This document shows, piece after piece, positions 12,148 to 23,266 of a stretch of DNA of 64,000 bases (its first letter is position 1; each line of letters begins with the position of its first letter). The stretch lies in assembly GCA_024803745.1 (NCBI GenBank), contig JANJXV010000013.1:8122001-8186000 (forward strand). Reading direction: 5' to 3'. The notes beneath the pieces are model-generated. The model was given only the letters and a program-made list of their open reading frames with translations. It had not been told where the DNA came from and searched no databases. This stretch comes from Megascapheus bottae (taxonomy: Eukaryota > Chordata > Mammalia > Rodentia > Geomyidae). The translations under genes and the position numbers were made by a program.

Positions 12148-12861
12148 AATACACAGCACATTCACCAGATGGACAGCTCAGATAATAAAGGTGATTTCAA
12201 CCTGTGTAAGGCAAAACTCGGATCTGTCCCTGCTATGGATGTAAACAGGACTAGTGACAGTTAGTGACAGGTCTGTCAAGACAGCTCCCTATCCCAGGTG
12301 CCTGAAGCCAGAAATCAGCTTTCAATCTGATCACCAGGTCTTATACAACCCAACAAAAATATGTCTTAAGGATTGCTTATTTTTAAACCTATTTTTCAGG
12401 GTCTTACATAAAAGAAAGTAAGAAAACAAATAGCACTAGCCATAAAAATACTCAATGTCTGTTCTCACTGAAGATTCTCAGCATCTTGTCTCAAATCCTG
12501 TCCAATTTTCAAAATTGTCATCTATAGTTATAATGAACATGGCTTGACTTACTATTTTTTCATGTAAAACATTAGGCAACTTCTTTCTAAGGAATGCCTA
12601 AGACGTAAAACATAACATATTGAAAATCAAATCTTGCTTTGTGACACTCATATTGAAATAAATAGGATCAGTTATGTATATTTAGTCATTCAGATTCTAG
12701 TATACATGCATTCTCTCACCAAATTTGTATAATCTTATGATTTTTTTTTACAAATGAATCAAATGATGACGTTATTGCTAACTATAGCAGATGAGGTTTG
12801 TGATGGATGATGTGATGATGATGAGGGTGATAAGATTGATATTACAAATTAGGGGATCAAC
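12148..12861. other. Non-coding, nothing recognised
   Basis: A small GATGATG-rich patch is present near 12800-12830. No gene or repeat family recognised. Confidence 0.5.
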
Positions 12862-13078
12862 CAGGCACTGAGAGCTCATCTATAATCATAGCTATTCAGA
12901 AAACTGAGTTCTGAGGATCCAGGTTCAAATCCAGTTCAGGTAGAGAATTCCAAGAAACTCTTCTGTCTAAATAACCAGGAAAAGGCATTAAGTAGAGGTA
13001 TGTCTCAGAGAGTAAGGTACCAGCCTTCAACAAAAAAGCCAAGGAACAAGGCCCTGATTTCAAACTAACAAGCAAGCA
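12862..13078 (+). mobile_element. Dimeric B1/ID-type SINE, sense
   Basis: A B1-like left part ('CAGGCACTGAGAGCTCAT', 'CTGAGGATCCAGGTTCAAA') is followed by the ID-like right part ('AAGCCAAGGAACAAGGCCC', 'TGATTTCAAAC'). The copy is divergent. Confidence 0.7.
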
Positions 13079-13189
13079 TTCCTTTTAGAAAGACAAATGA
13101 GGAAATGAGAACATACACGCAAGTAAAGATCATACAACCAGGAAGAATGTACCTAACATTTAAAGGCAGGTCAAAATCAATTCATCTTT

Positions 13190-13260
13190 AATTTTTTTAT
13201 GCTGGGGATTAAACTCAAGGCCCTGTAAACTCTGTCATTGAGCTCATGCTAAGCCTTACC
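13190..13260 (-). mobile_element. ID-like SINE fragment, antisense
   Basis: 'GGGGATTAAACTCAAGGCCC' is a reversed B box with the downstream tRNA-like text. Only about 70 bp remain. Confidence 0.5.
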
Positions 13261-13512
13261 TCGTGTAATGTTTTCTACTCCACTTTTGCCACTCAAAACC
13301 AGTCCTGCAATTTTCCAGAACCCCCAGCTGGAGATTCTGCATCATCTTAGAATTCTACTGGGTGATATTGATATCCATAGGTCTGTTCTTTTCCATTTCT
13401 ATCTATTAAGCTATTTTTCATCTGAAACTTTGATCATCATAATTTTGTTTAAGGAAGAAAAAAAGTGATGTATCTAGAAAGAAACAATTGAATTAAATTC
13501 ACAGAAGTCAGA
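13261..13512. other. Non-coding, nothing recognised
   Basis: Short spacer between SINE copies. A 66-codon frame here has no recognisable features. Confidence 0.5.
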
Positions 13513-13800
13513 TACCAGAGCCTCATGCCAGTAATACTAGCTACTTGGAAGGCTAAGATATCAGGATCCAAGTTTGAAGCCAGCCCAGGCAGAAAAGTCT
13601 GTGAAACTCTTATCTACAATGAATCAACAATAACAAAAAAAAAAACAAACAAAACAAGCAAAAACCCTGGAAGTGACGGTTTACTTCAAGTGGATAGAAC
13701 ATTAGTGTTGAGCACAAAAATTCAGAGACAGCACACATGTGAGTTCAAGTCCTAGGACTGGCACCAATCAACAAACAAACAAACAAATAAATAACAAGAG
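13513..13800 (+). mobile_element. Dimeric B1/ID-type SINE, sense
   Basis: The left part is 'CCTCATGCCAGTAATACTAG', 'GCTAAGATATCAGGATCC'. An A-rich linker of about 50 bp follows (13635-13665). The right part is 'TCAAGTGGATAGAAC', 'GAGTTCAAGTCCTAGGACTG' with a CAAA-rich tail. The long A-rich linker makes the dimer structure plain. Confidence 0.8.
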
Positions 13801-14399
13801 AAAAAAATCACATAAACCAGTACTGGCACACACATACATACATGCACACATTAAAAAAAATCTTCATATGAAAGATTCAACTTTCCAATCTCTTTTTGCT
13901 CTAACTATATGAAAGGTAAAGCCAAGTTATAGAAGTAGAATATGCCCATTAAGTCTTCAGTGCAGTCTCGGTTCTATAGAATAAGTCTTCTAAACAGTAC
14001 ATGTGATAATCACAGGCTGAGTAACAGCAGATGTGTGAGCAGACTCTCTCTACTTTTGAAGTTGTGTCCCACTGACCTGGTGCCAAACGCAACAGATCGT
14101 ATGTCCTCAGCTACAGAGAGCCTAAAAAGGACTACTTTCTTTTTTAAAAGATGTGTTTATTTTTGCAGAAGAGGAGTAGCCTGCCCCTATGACCCATCCT
14201 GCTGTCTAATTAGTATCAAAATCAAAAGCTGACCCCTGTACAATGAAAAGCCTCAGTCTTGTCATGTGTCATGGCTAACAGGATTGATGAATGATCATCC
14301 TGCCAGAAAAGCAAACCCCTTGCTTAACTTCAGGTCTACTTTTCAGTGATGATACAGAGATTAAGAATTTCTTCTACCTAGTATTCAATTTTTTTCTCT
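13801..14399. other. Non-coding, nothing recognised
   Basis: One 96-codon frame (13942-14232) has no domain, no splice context and no repeat identity that I recognise. Confidence 0.5.
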
Positions 14400-14950
14400 T
14401 AAATGTAATCTTTATTTAAATTAACACATACAAGTTGTATGTATTTATCAAGTAAAATATGATGTTTTGAAATTCACACACAATGGCTCAGTTGAACTAG
14501 TAAATATATGCATCATGACCTATAGGAATAGTTTTATGGTGAAAATATTTAAGAGCTCCTGTCTTAGTAATTTTCAAAAATCTAATACATTGTTATCACA
14601 AAGCTAATAGCCCTTCAGTAGATTTCTTTAACTGAAACTTTGTGTCACTTTGCCAACAATGGCTTAGCCCTGGGTATCCTTCTATCCCCTACTTCTTTCC
14701 ACTCAAGATATAAGTTAGATCCTGCCATACTTTATTTTTAATGTCTCACTTATTTTCCTTAACATAATGTCCTCCTAGTTCAAACATGTTGTAAATGCAA
14801 TCCATGTTATATATACCCCTTTTCTTTCTCCATTCATCTGTTGATAAAAAATATTTATAGATTTCATAGCTTGCCTTTGTGAAAAATGCTATAATGAACA
14901 TAAGATCTAGTGTTCACATTTTTATTGAGGGATAAAAACCAAATTCAGAT
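14400..14950 (-). mobile_element. Ancient LINE-1 (L1M-type) 3' end, antisense
   Basis: The plus strand reads like the reversed 3' end of mammal-wide L1M elements: 'ATATGATGTTTTGAAATTC', 'CTTAACATAATGTCCTCC', 'TTCATCTGTTGATAAAAA', 'GAAAAATGCTATAATGAACA'. Divergence is much higher than in the rodent L1 tails in this window. Confidence 0.65.
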
Positions 14951-15059
14951 TTCATGTCATCAAAAGACCCTGAAGCTTCCCTTTATTTCCAAGGAAGACT
15001 GCCTTGCCATGCCTCCCATGTTGCCTCCAGTTAGATTGAAAATATGACCTGCCCATTTA

Positions 15060-15145
15060 TGTACCATTTCAGTATTTTTTGTAGTAATAAGAATCAAACC
15101 CAGAGACTTGCACAGGCTAAGCAAGGGATAGCTCATGACCACATG
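15060..15145 (-). mobile_element. Possible ID-like SINE fragment, antisense
   Basis: 'AAGAATCAAACCCAGAGAC' looks like a reversed B box, with a worn head after it. Confidence 0.4.
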
Positions 15146-15170
15146 TCTATCCCTATTTATGCATAAAAAA

Positions 15171-15963
15171 CCCCACAGAGTGCAAACTTGTTCAACCACT
15201 ATGGAAAACAGTATGGAAGTTCCTCATAAAGCTCCCCTATGACCCAGCAATTCCATTCCTTGGCATTTACCCAATCGTCCAGAAACAAGGGCATACTAAA
15301 GCCACTAGCACAATGATGTTCATTGCAGCACTATTTACCATAGCAAAGATATGGAACCAACCCAGATGCCCCTCAGTTTATGAGTCGATCAACAAGATGT
15401 GGTATTTATACACAATGGAATTCTACACTGCTGTCAGAAAGAACAAAATAGCCCCCATTTGTAAGGAAATGGAAAGACTTAGAAAAAATCATATTAAGTG
15501 AAGTAAGCCAGACTCAAAGGAACATAGGCTCAATGGTTTCCCTCATTTGTCATAATCAGTAGAAACCTTGGGCTCTCCTAGCAGAGATTTACAATAGAAC
15601 AAAACCTAGATATATAAGGCCATGCTAAATGAAAGGACCTCCAGGATATAGAAACAAAAGCCATAAAAATGAGTGATTGTCTTTAATGTACTATGTTATC
15701 TCTCATCTCTTTTGCTGTCCCTTGGCTATCTCATATTGTTACAGTATTTCATTTGTTATCTGATATATTGTATATATGCTGATTTAGTTATTTGAAATTG
15801 GATAGGGAAGAGGGGAAAACAAGATGAGGGGCAGGGATGGGGGGAAGGAAATGGGGACCAAGGTGTGAGAAACCGTATCAATGTATGTGAAGTAATGCAC
15901 CTTCTATGTGGTGAATATAATGTAACCCTTCTATTAATAACAATTAAAAATATATGAAAAAAA
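15171..15963 (+). mobile_element. 5'-truncated LINE-1 3' end, sense
   Basis: This is the last part of ORF2 followed by the full 3' UTR and A-rich tail, on the plus strand. ORF2 reads 'NQPRCP' and ends KNHIK at the TGA at 15499-15501. The 3' UTR includes a G-rich block (15793-15858). Short flanking matches AAAAAACCCCACA (15165-15177) and AAAAAACAACCCACA (15958-15972) look like a worn target-site duplication with a 2-bp insertion. Confidence 0.88.
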
Positions 15964-16199
15964 CAACCCACAATCTTTTCTCCATTTTGTCTTGATTTAA
16001 CTGTAAAAATACTAGCATAAAACAAAGTGCTATTTTTAAAAGTAATCAGTAATTCTCAGTGGGATACCCCTAGAAGTTTATCCCTAACCAGCTGCTAATG
16101 ACAATAAAACTCAGAATTACTTAAGTGGCATTAAATATTATGAATTATTTCCACAACCATTATGTAATTCAATGTTTTCAAGGAATTTGTTTGGCAAGG

Positions 16200-16245
16200 T
16201 GAGTTTTAAATCTATTTTTGTGTGTGTGTGTGGGGGGGGGTGTTC
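16200..16245. repeat. (TG)n / G-run
   Basis: A TGTGTGTGTG run passes into an uninterrupted G run around 16230-16240, next to the SINE that follows. Confidence 0.7.
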
Positions 16246-16446
16246 ATGTAGCTTGAACTGGCCTGAACTCTTCAGCTCAAGGCTACCATTCTACTCTTGA
16301 GCCAAGCCACAGTTCCCTTTTTCTAGAGCTTAATTGGAGACAAGAGTCTCAGGTTCTTTTGAGCCTGCAGTGGCTTTGAACCTTGATCCTCAGATCTCAG
16401 CATCCTGAGTAGCTAGGATTTCAGGCGTGAGCCACCTCCCCGGCCT
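16246..16446 (-). mobile_element. Dimeric B1/ID-type SINE, antisense
   Basis: The reversed right part ('CTCTTGAGCCAAGCCACAG') and reversed left part ('CCTCAGATCTCAGCATCC', 'GAGTAGCTAGGATTTCAGG', 'CGTGAGCCACC') are both present, so both monomers can be seen. Confidence 0.85.
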
Positions 16447-16475
16447 TTAAATCTAATTTTATTGTCATTATTAAG

Positions 16476-16672
16476 GTGTTGTACAGAGGTCTTTAGCTCA
16501 AGGTTATTGCTCTACCACTTGAACCACAATACCACTTCCATTTTTTCTGGTGGTTAATTGGAGATAGGAGTCTCATAGATTTTCATGCCTGGGTTCCCTT
16601 TAAACGATGATTCTCAGATCTCAGTCTCCTGAGTAGCTGTGATTATAGGCATGAGCCACTAGCACCCAGATG
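16476..16672 (-). mobile_element. Dimeric B1/ID-type SINE, antisense
   Basis: This is a second tandem-like copy 30 bp beyond the previous one, in the same orientation: 'CTCTACCACTTGAACCACA', 'GGTTAATTGGAGATAGGAG', 'CTGAGTAGCTGTGATTATAG', 'CATGAGCCACTAG'. Confidence 0.85.
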
Positions 16673-17560
16673 CTTTGTTTATTCTTTATGGCCAAGGATG
16701 TTGAACACTTTCTCATGTGTTTATTTGCTATTTTTACTAATTCTGATAAGTTTCTTTCTCTTAAGCTCCTTTGTCTATTTATTGATTGGTTTGGTTTGTT
16801 AGTTTTAAGTGGGGGAGGATTGATTTCTTGAGTGGCTTGTATATTTGGGATATTAGGTGTCTGTCAGATATATTATTGGTAGAGATGTTTTTCCTTGTCT
16901 GTTGGCTGTCCTTCTAGTCTAATATATCACTTACTGTGTATAAACTTTTGTTCCAACTTAATCCCATGTTCAAATCTCTGTCTTTGCTGTGCCCCTGGGA
17001 CTCTTCAAAAATTCCTTGCTTAGCCTGTAAATTCTAAGTTTCTCCTACTCAGTCTTGCAGTAGTTTCCGGTCTGGCATTGAGGACGTGGGAGTTGATATT
17101 ATTCCATGGTGACAAATAGAGATCAAATAGTAGTTCTCCTGTTATGGATGCCCAGTTTTCCTAGTGAAAGTTTTTGAAGATGCCATGTTTTTTCCAAAGT
17201 GCTTTTTTGTTCCCTTGTCAACTACCAGATAATTGTACATGTATAACACAATTTATTTGTCTTCTAGTCTGTTCCATTGATCTTCAGGCCTGATTTTGTT
17301 CCAGTACCATAACATTTTTGTTTGTATAGCTCTGTAGCAGAGCTTGAGTTCTGTGATCATGACACTACTAGTATTGCTTTATTTTGCCTAAAATTTCCTT
17401 GGCTTTTCAAGGTCTTTTGTTGTTAATGTATCAGTTTTGGTATTGTCTTTCCTATTTTGGTGAACAATATATTTGGATTTTGATGGGGATTTTATTAGAT
17501 TTGTAGAATATCTTTGGCAGTGTGGCCATTTCCACTATATCCACTTATTTCTTCAGATTT
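16673..17560 (-). mobile_element. Older LINE-1 ORF2 fragment, antisense
   Basis: Reversed L1 ORF2 text: 'TTTATGGCCAAGGATGTTGA', 'CATTGATCTTCAGGCC', 'TTCCAGTACCATAAC', 'TATTTGGATTTTGATGGGG'. It is 5' truncated, with many indels and no open frame. It joins the SINE at 16672 directly, so that SINE probably inserted into it or at its edge. Confidence 0.7.
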
Positions 17561-17884
17561 TTTAAATTTTTCACTATATATTTTTCTTTTCATATTAAAC
17601 TTTATTCCTATTGCCTTGCAAAGATGTCCAATTTGAGCATGTCAATTCACTAAAACCTGAAATTTATGTCTTTTCAACCAGTTTTACCTATGAGTATATG
17701 AGTATCTAATTTCATTGAATGGGTCTTTGTCCAACACAACGCCAACTTATAATTTCCAACATTTCACTTCCCACCATTGACATGTCCAATCACTCATCAT
17801 ATTCAGCCAGCCTTGTATTCCTAATGTTTTAAAAGTCTGCTTAGCTACCACTGCTTTTCTTGCTGATTCTTTTTCACTGTTTCT

Positions 17885-17970
17885 AATGTGTTGAGTATAT
17901 AAGGATGAAACCCAGGGCTTCTCACATGCTAAGAATGTGATCTCCTATTGGGCTATACCTCAGCCCCTAC
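17885..17970 (-). mobile_element. ID-like SINE fragment, antisense
   Basis: 'GATGAAACCCAGGGCTTCTC' with 'CACATGCTAAG' and 'GGGCTATACCTCAGCCCC' is the reversed tRNA-like head with both box regions. Confidence 0.6.
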
Positions 17971-18263
17971 AATTTTACTGAAGACAGACATAGTTGTCTT
18001 TCAACTGACTTTTGACCATGTTGCATTACTCAAGAATCTTACAAATGAAGTTCAAACACTGTCCTAACTTTGTTGCTTCATTAAGTGGACATAATAATAT
18101 TTGTATCTCATACTGGTTAGGAAAAAATACTTGTATTATGTAATTACATATATATGGATATATATGTGGAAGTGATTTTATTCACTATGTGAGGAATGGC
18201 AGAAATCTCATTGACCACTGAAATATGCTGAATAGCAGTTGAAACATAGCTAATATTTTATTT

Positions 18264-18300
<37 letters not shown>

Positions 18301-20579
18301 ACTATGTTGGCAGTAATACCCAGGATTTTTTATATGACTGCTTGATAATACAACTGATCTATTCTTGTGAGCTTGGAAAGCAGAGCTTGTTATGGATGAC
18401 CTGGCTGCCACTCAGAGGAATATTTAACAAATATTGTCCTGGCATGCAATATGTCTTTCTCTTAGTAATCCCTTCCTGAAGCTTCAGACTAAGGAACTGA
18501 GCTGAAACTATAAGTTGAAAGGATGAATACTTGACTAACTGACCAAATGCTTGACTTATTCAATTTCACTAATGGGTTTTGGGGCTGTTAGGAGAAGCAT
18601 ATTGACATCATTGGCACAGAAGGGTCACTCTGCCTTCATCCATGTATTCCTAGGTTGCCCAGTAACTTTCACTCATACCCTTCATCCTTAAAACTATACT
18701 ATGTCATCAAGGAAACGAAAAATACAAACCCACGAATGTCTTCAGGTTTTTGATCAAATTATACCTTGTAACACCCCAATGACAAATCCGCATCCCATGA
18801 AAGAGCCCAAAATCATGGAGGAAGAAAATGTACTATGATCACGGAGCTGCTTTGGACTACTAATTCACATGCCACAGGATATGAATATGGGAAGAACTGT
18901 CTTCTTTGACACAATTTAGTACAGAGTGCTTTTGTTCATTTTTTTGGTGGTTATATGCATGTAATTCTATTAGTCCTATCTCTCCTAGTGTACAATTGCT
19001 GGAATGTCAGACACACTTTGTTTTTCTTTCTAGAGTTGTAAAGGGCAAATAATGGAACAAGGTTTTAAATACTCACACAGTATCAAATAATATTTTCAGT
19101 AGTTTGATATTTTTGAAAACTGTAGTCATTCATTCTATTAATTTAAAATGGTATAGTACTATTGTTTTTCTTTGAATTTATCATTCTAGGGTAGGATGTG
19201 TAGGGTTTATCTCCAACAAGATTTACTTAATTTTTTCTTAATAATTTAGAAATCTCATTTGTATTTGGGCTTATAATTCATTTGTTATAAATCTTTCTAT
19301 TGCAAATACCTCCTTATATATAGTGGTTTGCCTTAGCAATCACTTAATAACCAAAATGCAAATGCAAAATAACATTGACATTTTCTTAAGGACTAAATTT
19401 TTATTGCGTCTCATATAATTTACTGCCCCAAGATTATGAGGATATTTTCCTTTAAAAATGTTTCTGTCTTTTTGTTGTTATTCAACAGTCACATTTAGAA
19501 CTACACCATTTATAGAAAACACCATTTACTTTGCAATGTTGCAATTGTGCAATGATGTTTTGTCAGAAATTGGGTGATTTAAAAGATGTTGATTGGATTC
19601 TGTGATACCTAATTTATCTTACTGATCCCTTTACTTTTACAGTAATATCACTCCATTATTCTAGTTTCAAGATAATTCTCACATATGGAAGTGTAAACTG
19701 ACCTTTGTTTCCTGCTAGGTTTTTTGAATCTTCTCTATCTCTTTCAATTGCCCCATTCAACTTGATTAAATGATTTCCTGTTGCAGTGTGGATTCTCTAG
19801 CTATGGAATTTCATATGGACTGGGCCTTTCTACCTCTCAAACATACAACATTTATTCCTGACTTCTATCTAACACATAGCTCTCAAAATCTTCTAACATC
19901 ATTCATTGCTCTCTACTGCTACAATGATTTTTCCCAAATAATTCCCTTGTCCTTTATCCTCCCCCTTTGTCCACTAATTTTTGCATTGTCATTCCAGTTA
20001 TTTCTTTCCTAAGCAATCAGATTCATATCCTTCCATCACACTTTCACAGATCCATGAGTTACAAGTAGGGTTGATTCTTTGGATTGTGTTGACAGTCCAC
20101 CTTCTGCAGAGTTATTAACCATGTCAATTTTGCTGATTATTTCTCCAACAACATGCTGTATGATCCACAGTAGGTGTACATTATTTTCCTCCACTAGGAA
20201 TTTACATACAATAAAAATCTATGGAATGTCAAAAGTAGCTTGGAATTCCAGAGGAAAACATTATAAACTCTAAGTGTCAGGCCATATGAGCTTAGAACTA
20301 AGTTATAATGTAGTCTTTCTACTGTTCATGTTGCTTAGGTATCAGAAAAGACAAATACCTATCTTTGAGAACCTGGCACCTAATGGGTAATAAAGTCAGT
20401 GACAATTTTTAGAAGTAAAAGGTCAAATTACATCATTGCCCTTCTATTTGCCTTGTTTCCGACTCTTATCTTTTGTTCTGATTCATGTCAATCTCAGTAA
20501 AATACAAAAAAGCCAAAGAGATTGTCCTTGGTTGGGTGAATCTGAAATTTTCTGTATCTAGTAATCCATTCTAAGGACT
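17971..20579. other. Long non-coding stretch with one (AT)n run
   Basis: No exon-like frame was found. An (AT)n microsatellite lies at about 18267-18297. Apart from that I recognise no repeat family, though very old elements may be present. Confidence 0.5.
18267..18297. repeat. (AT)n microsatellite
   Basis: About 15 uninterrupted AT units. Confidence 0.95.
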
Positions 20580-21450
20580 AGGTTCATTACCTAATTTCTT
20601 TAGTCAAGAAACTGAAAGAAACTCAAACAGGACCCACATGAAGAATCCCATGCCAGGATGTGTCACAAACAAAATTTCTCAATATTCAAAGTAATGAAAA
20701 AATTTTGAAAGTGGCCAGGAGTAAATAATACCCTAGTTAGAGGAAACATTCCAATCACCAGGATTTTTTTTCGCTCAGACACCAAAGACATGAGAACAAA
20801 AGAAGCAGAGCATTTTGCAAGGGATCAAAAAAGACAGCTGTCCAGCCAAATCATGTTCATTTGAAATGCCCTTCAGAAATTAAATAAAATCGAAGCCATC
20901 TTTCCCTTCATTTCCATGAAGGAAAATGAAGAGAATCTTCAAGTACTGGTAGAATGCAAATTAACATAATGCTCTATGGAGTCACATTAGTCACAATGAC
21001 CAAAACTTTTTTTAGTGACAACACTAAACTCTACAAAGAATGAGTAGAAACTAGGTCACTGTTCTATTTCTGATAGGAATTGGAAAAGCAAAGCCAATCC
21101 GTAAAACAGTTTGAGGATTACTTAAATAAATATCAAACATTTATCTCTAATAGGATTCAACAATTGGACTCCTAGGATTTTATTACAGAGAAATGAAAAA
21201 TTATGCTCATAGAAAATCTTGCCCACAGAGCAACATTATTCCTGATATCAGAACATATGAATAGACTGTGGTATATCCAAACTGCTACAAAGCTATTACT
21301 AACTATCCAAGATACATGCACAAATGGCATGAAACTCCAGGGAATACTACTGAGTAAAACACATTCAGTCACAAAAACGCATATAAGTTATCCATTTATG
21401 TTATTTCCTTGATATGGAAAATAACAAACTAAGAACATGTTCATTTCAAT
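20580..21450 (+). mobile_element. Ancient LINE-1/HAL1-like fragment, sense
   Basis: Plus-strand text follows old L1 ORF order. An ORF1-like part has 'GACAGCTGTCCAGCC' and 'GAAATGCCCTTCAGAAAT'. An ORF2 C-terminal part has 'CAATTGGACTCCTAGG', 'AGACTGTGGTATATCC' and 'GAATACTACTGAGTAAAAC'. ORF1-like sequence followed closely by the ORF2 end suggests a HAL1-type half-L1 or a deleted L1M. It is heavily decayed. Confidence 0.5.
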
Positions 21451-21483
21451 CTTTTTCAGTGATTCAAAAAGAATTGATGAGAC

Positions 21484-21796
21484 AGAAGTTAGCATGTTCT
21501 TTTTTCATATATTTTTATTGTAATTAATAGAAGGGTTACATTATATTCACAAGATAGAAGGTACATTACTTTACTCACATACATTGATACCCTTTCTCAT
21601 GTCTCGGTCCCCATTTCCCCCCCCCTACCCCCGCCCCTCATCTTGTTTTCCTCTCTTCCCTATCCGACTTCAAATAACCAAATACGCATATATACAATAT
21701 ATCAGATAACAAGTTGAAATGCTGTAAGAATATAAGATAATCAAGGGACAGCAAAGGATATAGAAAAAAAAGCCATATAAAGAAGTTGACATGTTT
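21484..21796 (-). mobile_element. 5'-truncated LINE-1 tail, antisense, with target-site duplication
   Basis: About 280 bp of reversed L1 3' UTR ('CATATATTTTTATTGTAATT', the C-rich complement of the G-rich block at 21610-21640). It is bounded by AGAAGTTAGCATGTT (21484-21498) and AGAAGTTGACATGTT (21781-21795). These differ only by an AG/GA swap, so they are the target-site duplication of a very short L1 insertion. Confidence 0.9.
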
Positions 21797-22384
21797 TAAC
21801 TAGCCAAACAAAAGAACAGATGCAATATAATTTTCACATTATCCATCTCAGTATCCTGATTGTGATATTTATAACAGTTTTTAAGTGTGTTATTGTTAAG
21901 GAAACCTGTATGATGAGTACAGAGATCCCTTAGATATATTTGTTTTACAATTGAAAGTGCATGCGTATTGCTAGATAGACAAATAGCTAGATATGATTAT
22001 TTAAAAATAAGCTTAAGAAAATTTACTCATCTCAAATTGTGATTATGAAGATTAAGTCATTATATAAAGCTTCATCACTGAGTATATAACTCTAAATATG
22101 CAAGTTATTTGCATTATCTTTTTGTTTGATAAATTAGAGGAGTAATAAATAAGTGTCCCAAAATATTTCCTGGAAACCGACATTATTCAAATGTGATTTT
22201 TCAACAGGGAGCTTGAACCATTAAAAAAATTAAAAGATACCAAATGTGATGCAGAGAGCAAAGTCTGGATTATTCATATTTAATCCTTCCTATTTTACAC
22301 TATCCTATCAATATTTATTGAGAGGGTATTTTGTGGAAGGATATTTAATGGAAGAAGTGATCAATTCCTACTCTAATGGACTCG

Positions 22385-22388
<4 letters not shown>
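21797..22388. other. Non-coding, nothing recognised
   Basis: AT-rich sequence with no recognisable feature. Confidence 0.5.

Positions 22389-22437
<49 letters not shown>
22389..22437. repeat. (TG)n microsatellite
   Basis: About 24 uninterrupted TG units. Confidence 0.95.
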
Positions 22438-22440
<3 letters not shown>

Positions 22441-22679
22441 TGTGTGCACCCATGCCCATGTTTGGTGGATATGTGTATGATCTTAGTGCTTATGTTCCCA
22501 GTTCATCAGTTACAACTGTGGCCTAATTCTTATATATCTTTCCAGCCTAATAGGAAAAATATAAACATACAGGATTATATGCATCTATGGACAAATATAC
22601 CATGTATGGCATTAGCAGGAGAGGTTTGCAATGGTGTAACTAACTCATAGTTTAACAAAATAAACATCGACAAGTTGAG
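22438..22679. other. Non-coding, nothing recognised
   Basis: Short spacer with no recognisable family. Confidence 0.5.
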
Positions 22680-22945
22680 ACATGTTGTCAGGACTGTTGT
22701 CGGCAAGGGAAGGGTGGAAGAAAAATGGAGAGGAAAATACTGGGAGAATATAGTCATAATATTCAATGTACATATGTACAGAAGGAGCCACATAATTTTG
22801 GGGGAATGTATGGGGTTGTGAGAGATGGGGAGAACAATGGAAGAAATGATAGTGATCATGAAGCAATGTACTCAAATGGATATGTTCAATTGGAACCCAT
22901 TTGTACCACTACTTAAATATAATTAATACATTAAAAATTACAATA
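22680..22945 (+). mobile_element. Possible older L1 3' UTR, sense
   Basis: A G- and A-rich block ('GGCAAGGGAAGGGTGGAAG') is followed by 'ATGGAAGAAATGATAG', 'GGAACCCATTTGTACCAC' and 'ATAATTAATACATTAAAAAT'. This resembles the end of an older rodent/glires L1 3' UTR. No ORF2 part is attached. Confidence 0.4.
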
Positions 22946-23074
22946 TAGTAATAGATATATGCACTAGTAAATAAATAACAAAGGATATTAATGCAGGTAC
23001 TAGATATTAGCCTGGACAGAATGTGTTCCCAAAAAAAGTGTCACTGACAACAGGCATTGAAGGATGTGTAGAAG

Positions 23075-23266
23075 TTCACTGGGCACTTTCCCTGAGCTTT
23101 TTTGCTTAAGGCTATTGCTCCACCACTTGGAGCCACAGCTCCATTTCTGGTTCTTAGGAGGTTAATTAGGGATAAGAGCCTCATGGACTTTCCTGCTTGG
23201 TCTGGCTTCATCTTCAGATCTCAGGCTCCTTAGAAGCTAGGATCATAGGCATGAGTCACAGGCATT
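23075..23266 (-). mobile_element. Dimeric B1/ID-type SINE, antisense
   Basis: Reversed right part 'CTCCACCACTTGGAGCCACA', linker 'GGTTAATTAGGGATAAGAG', reversed left part 'TTCAGATCTCAGGCTCC' and 'AGGCATGAGTCACAGGCA'. Confidence 0.8.
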
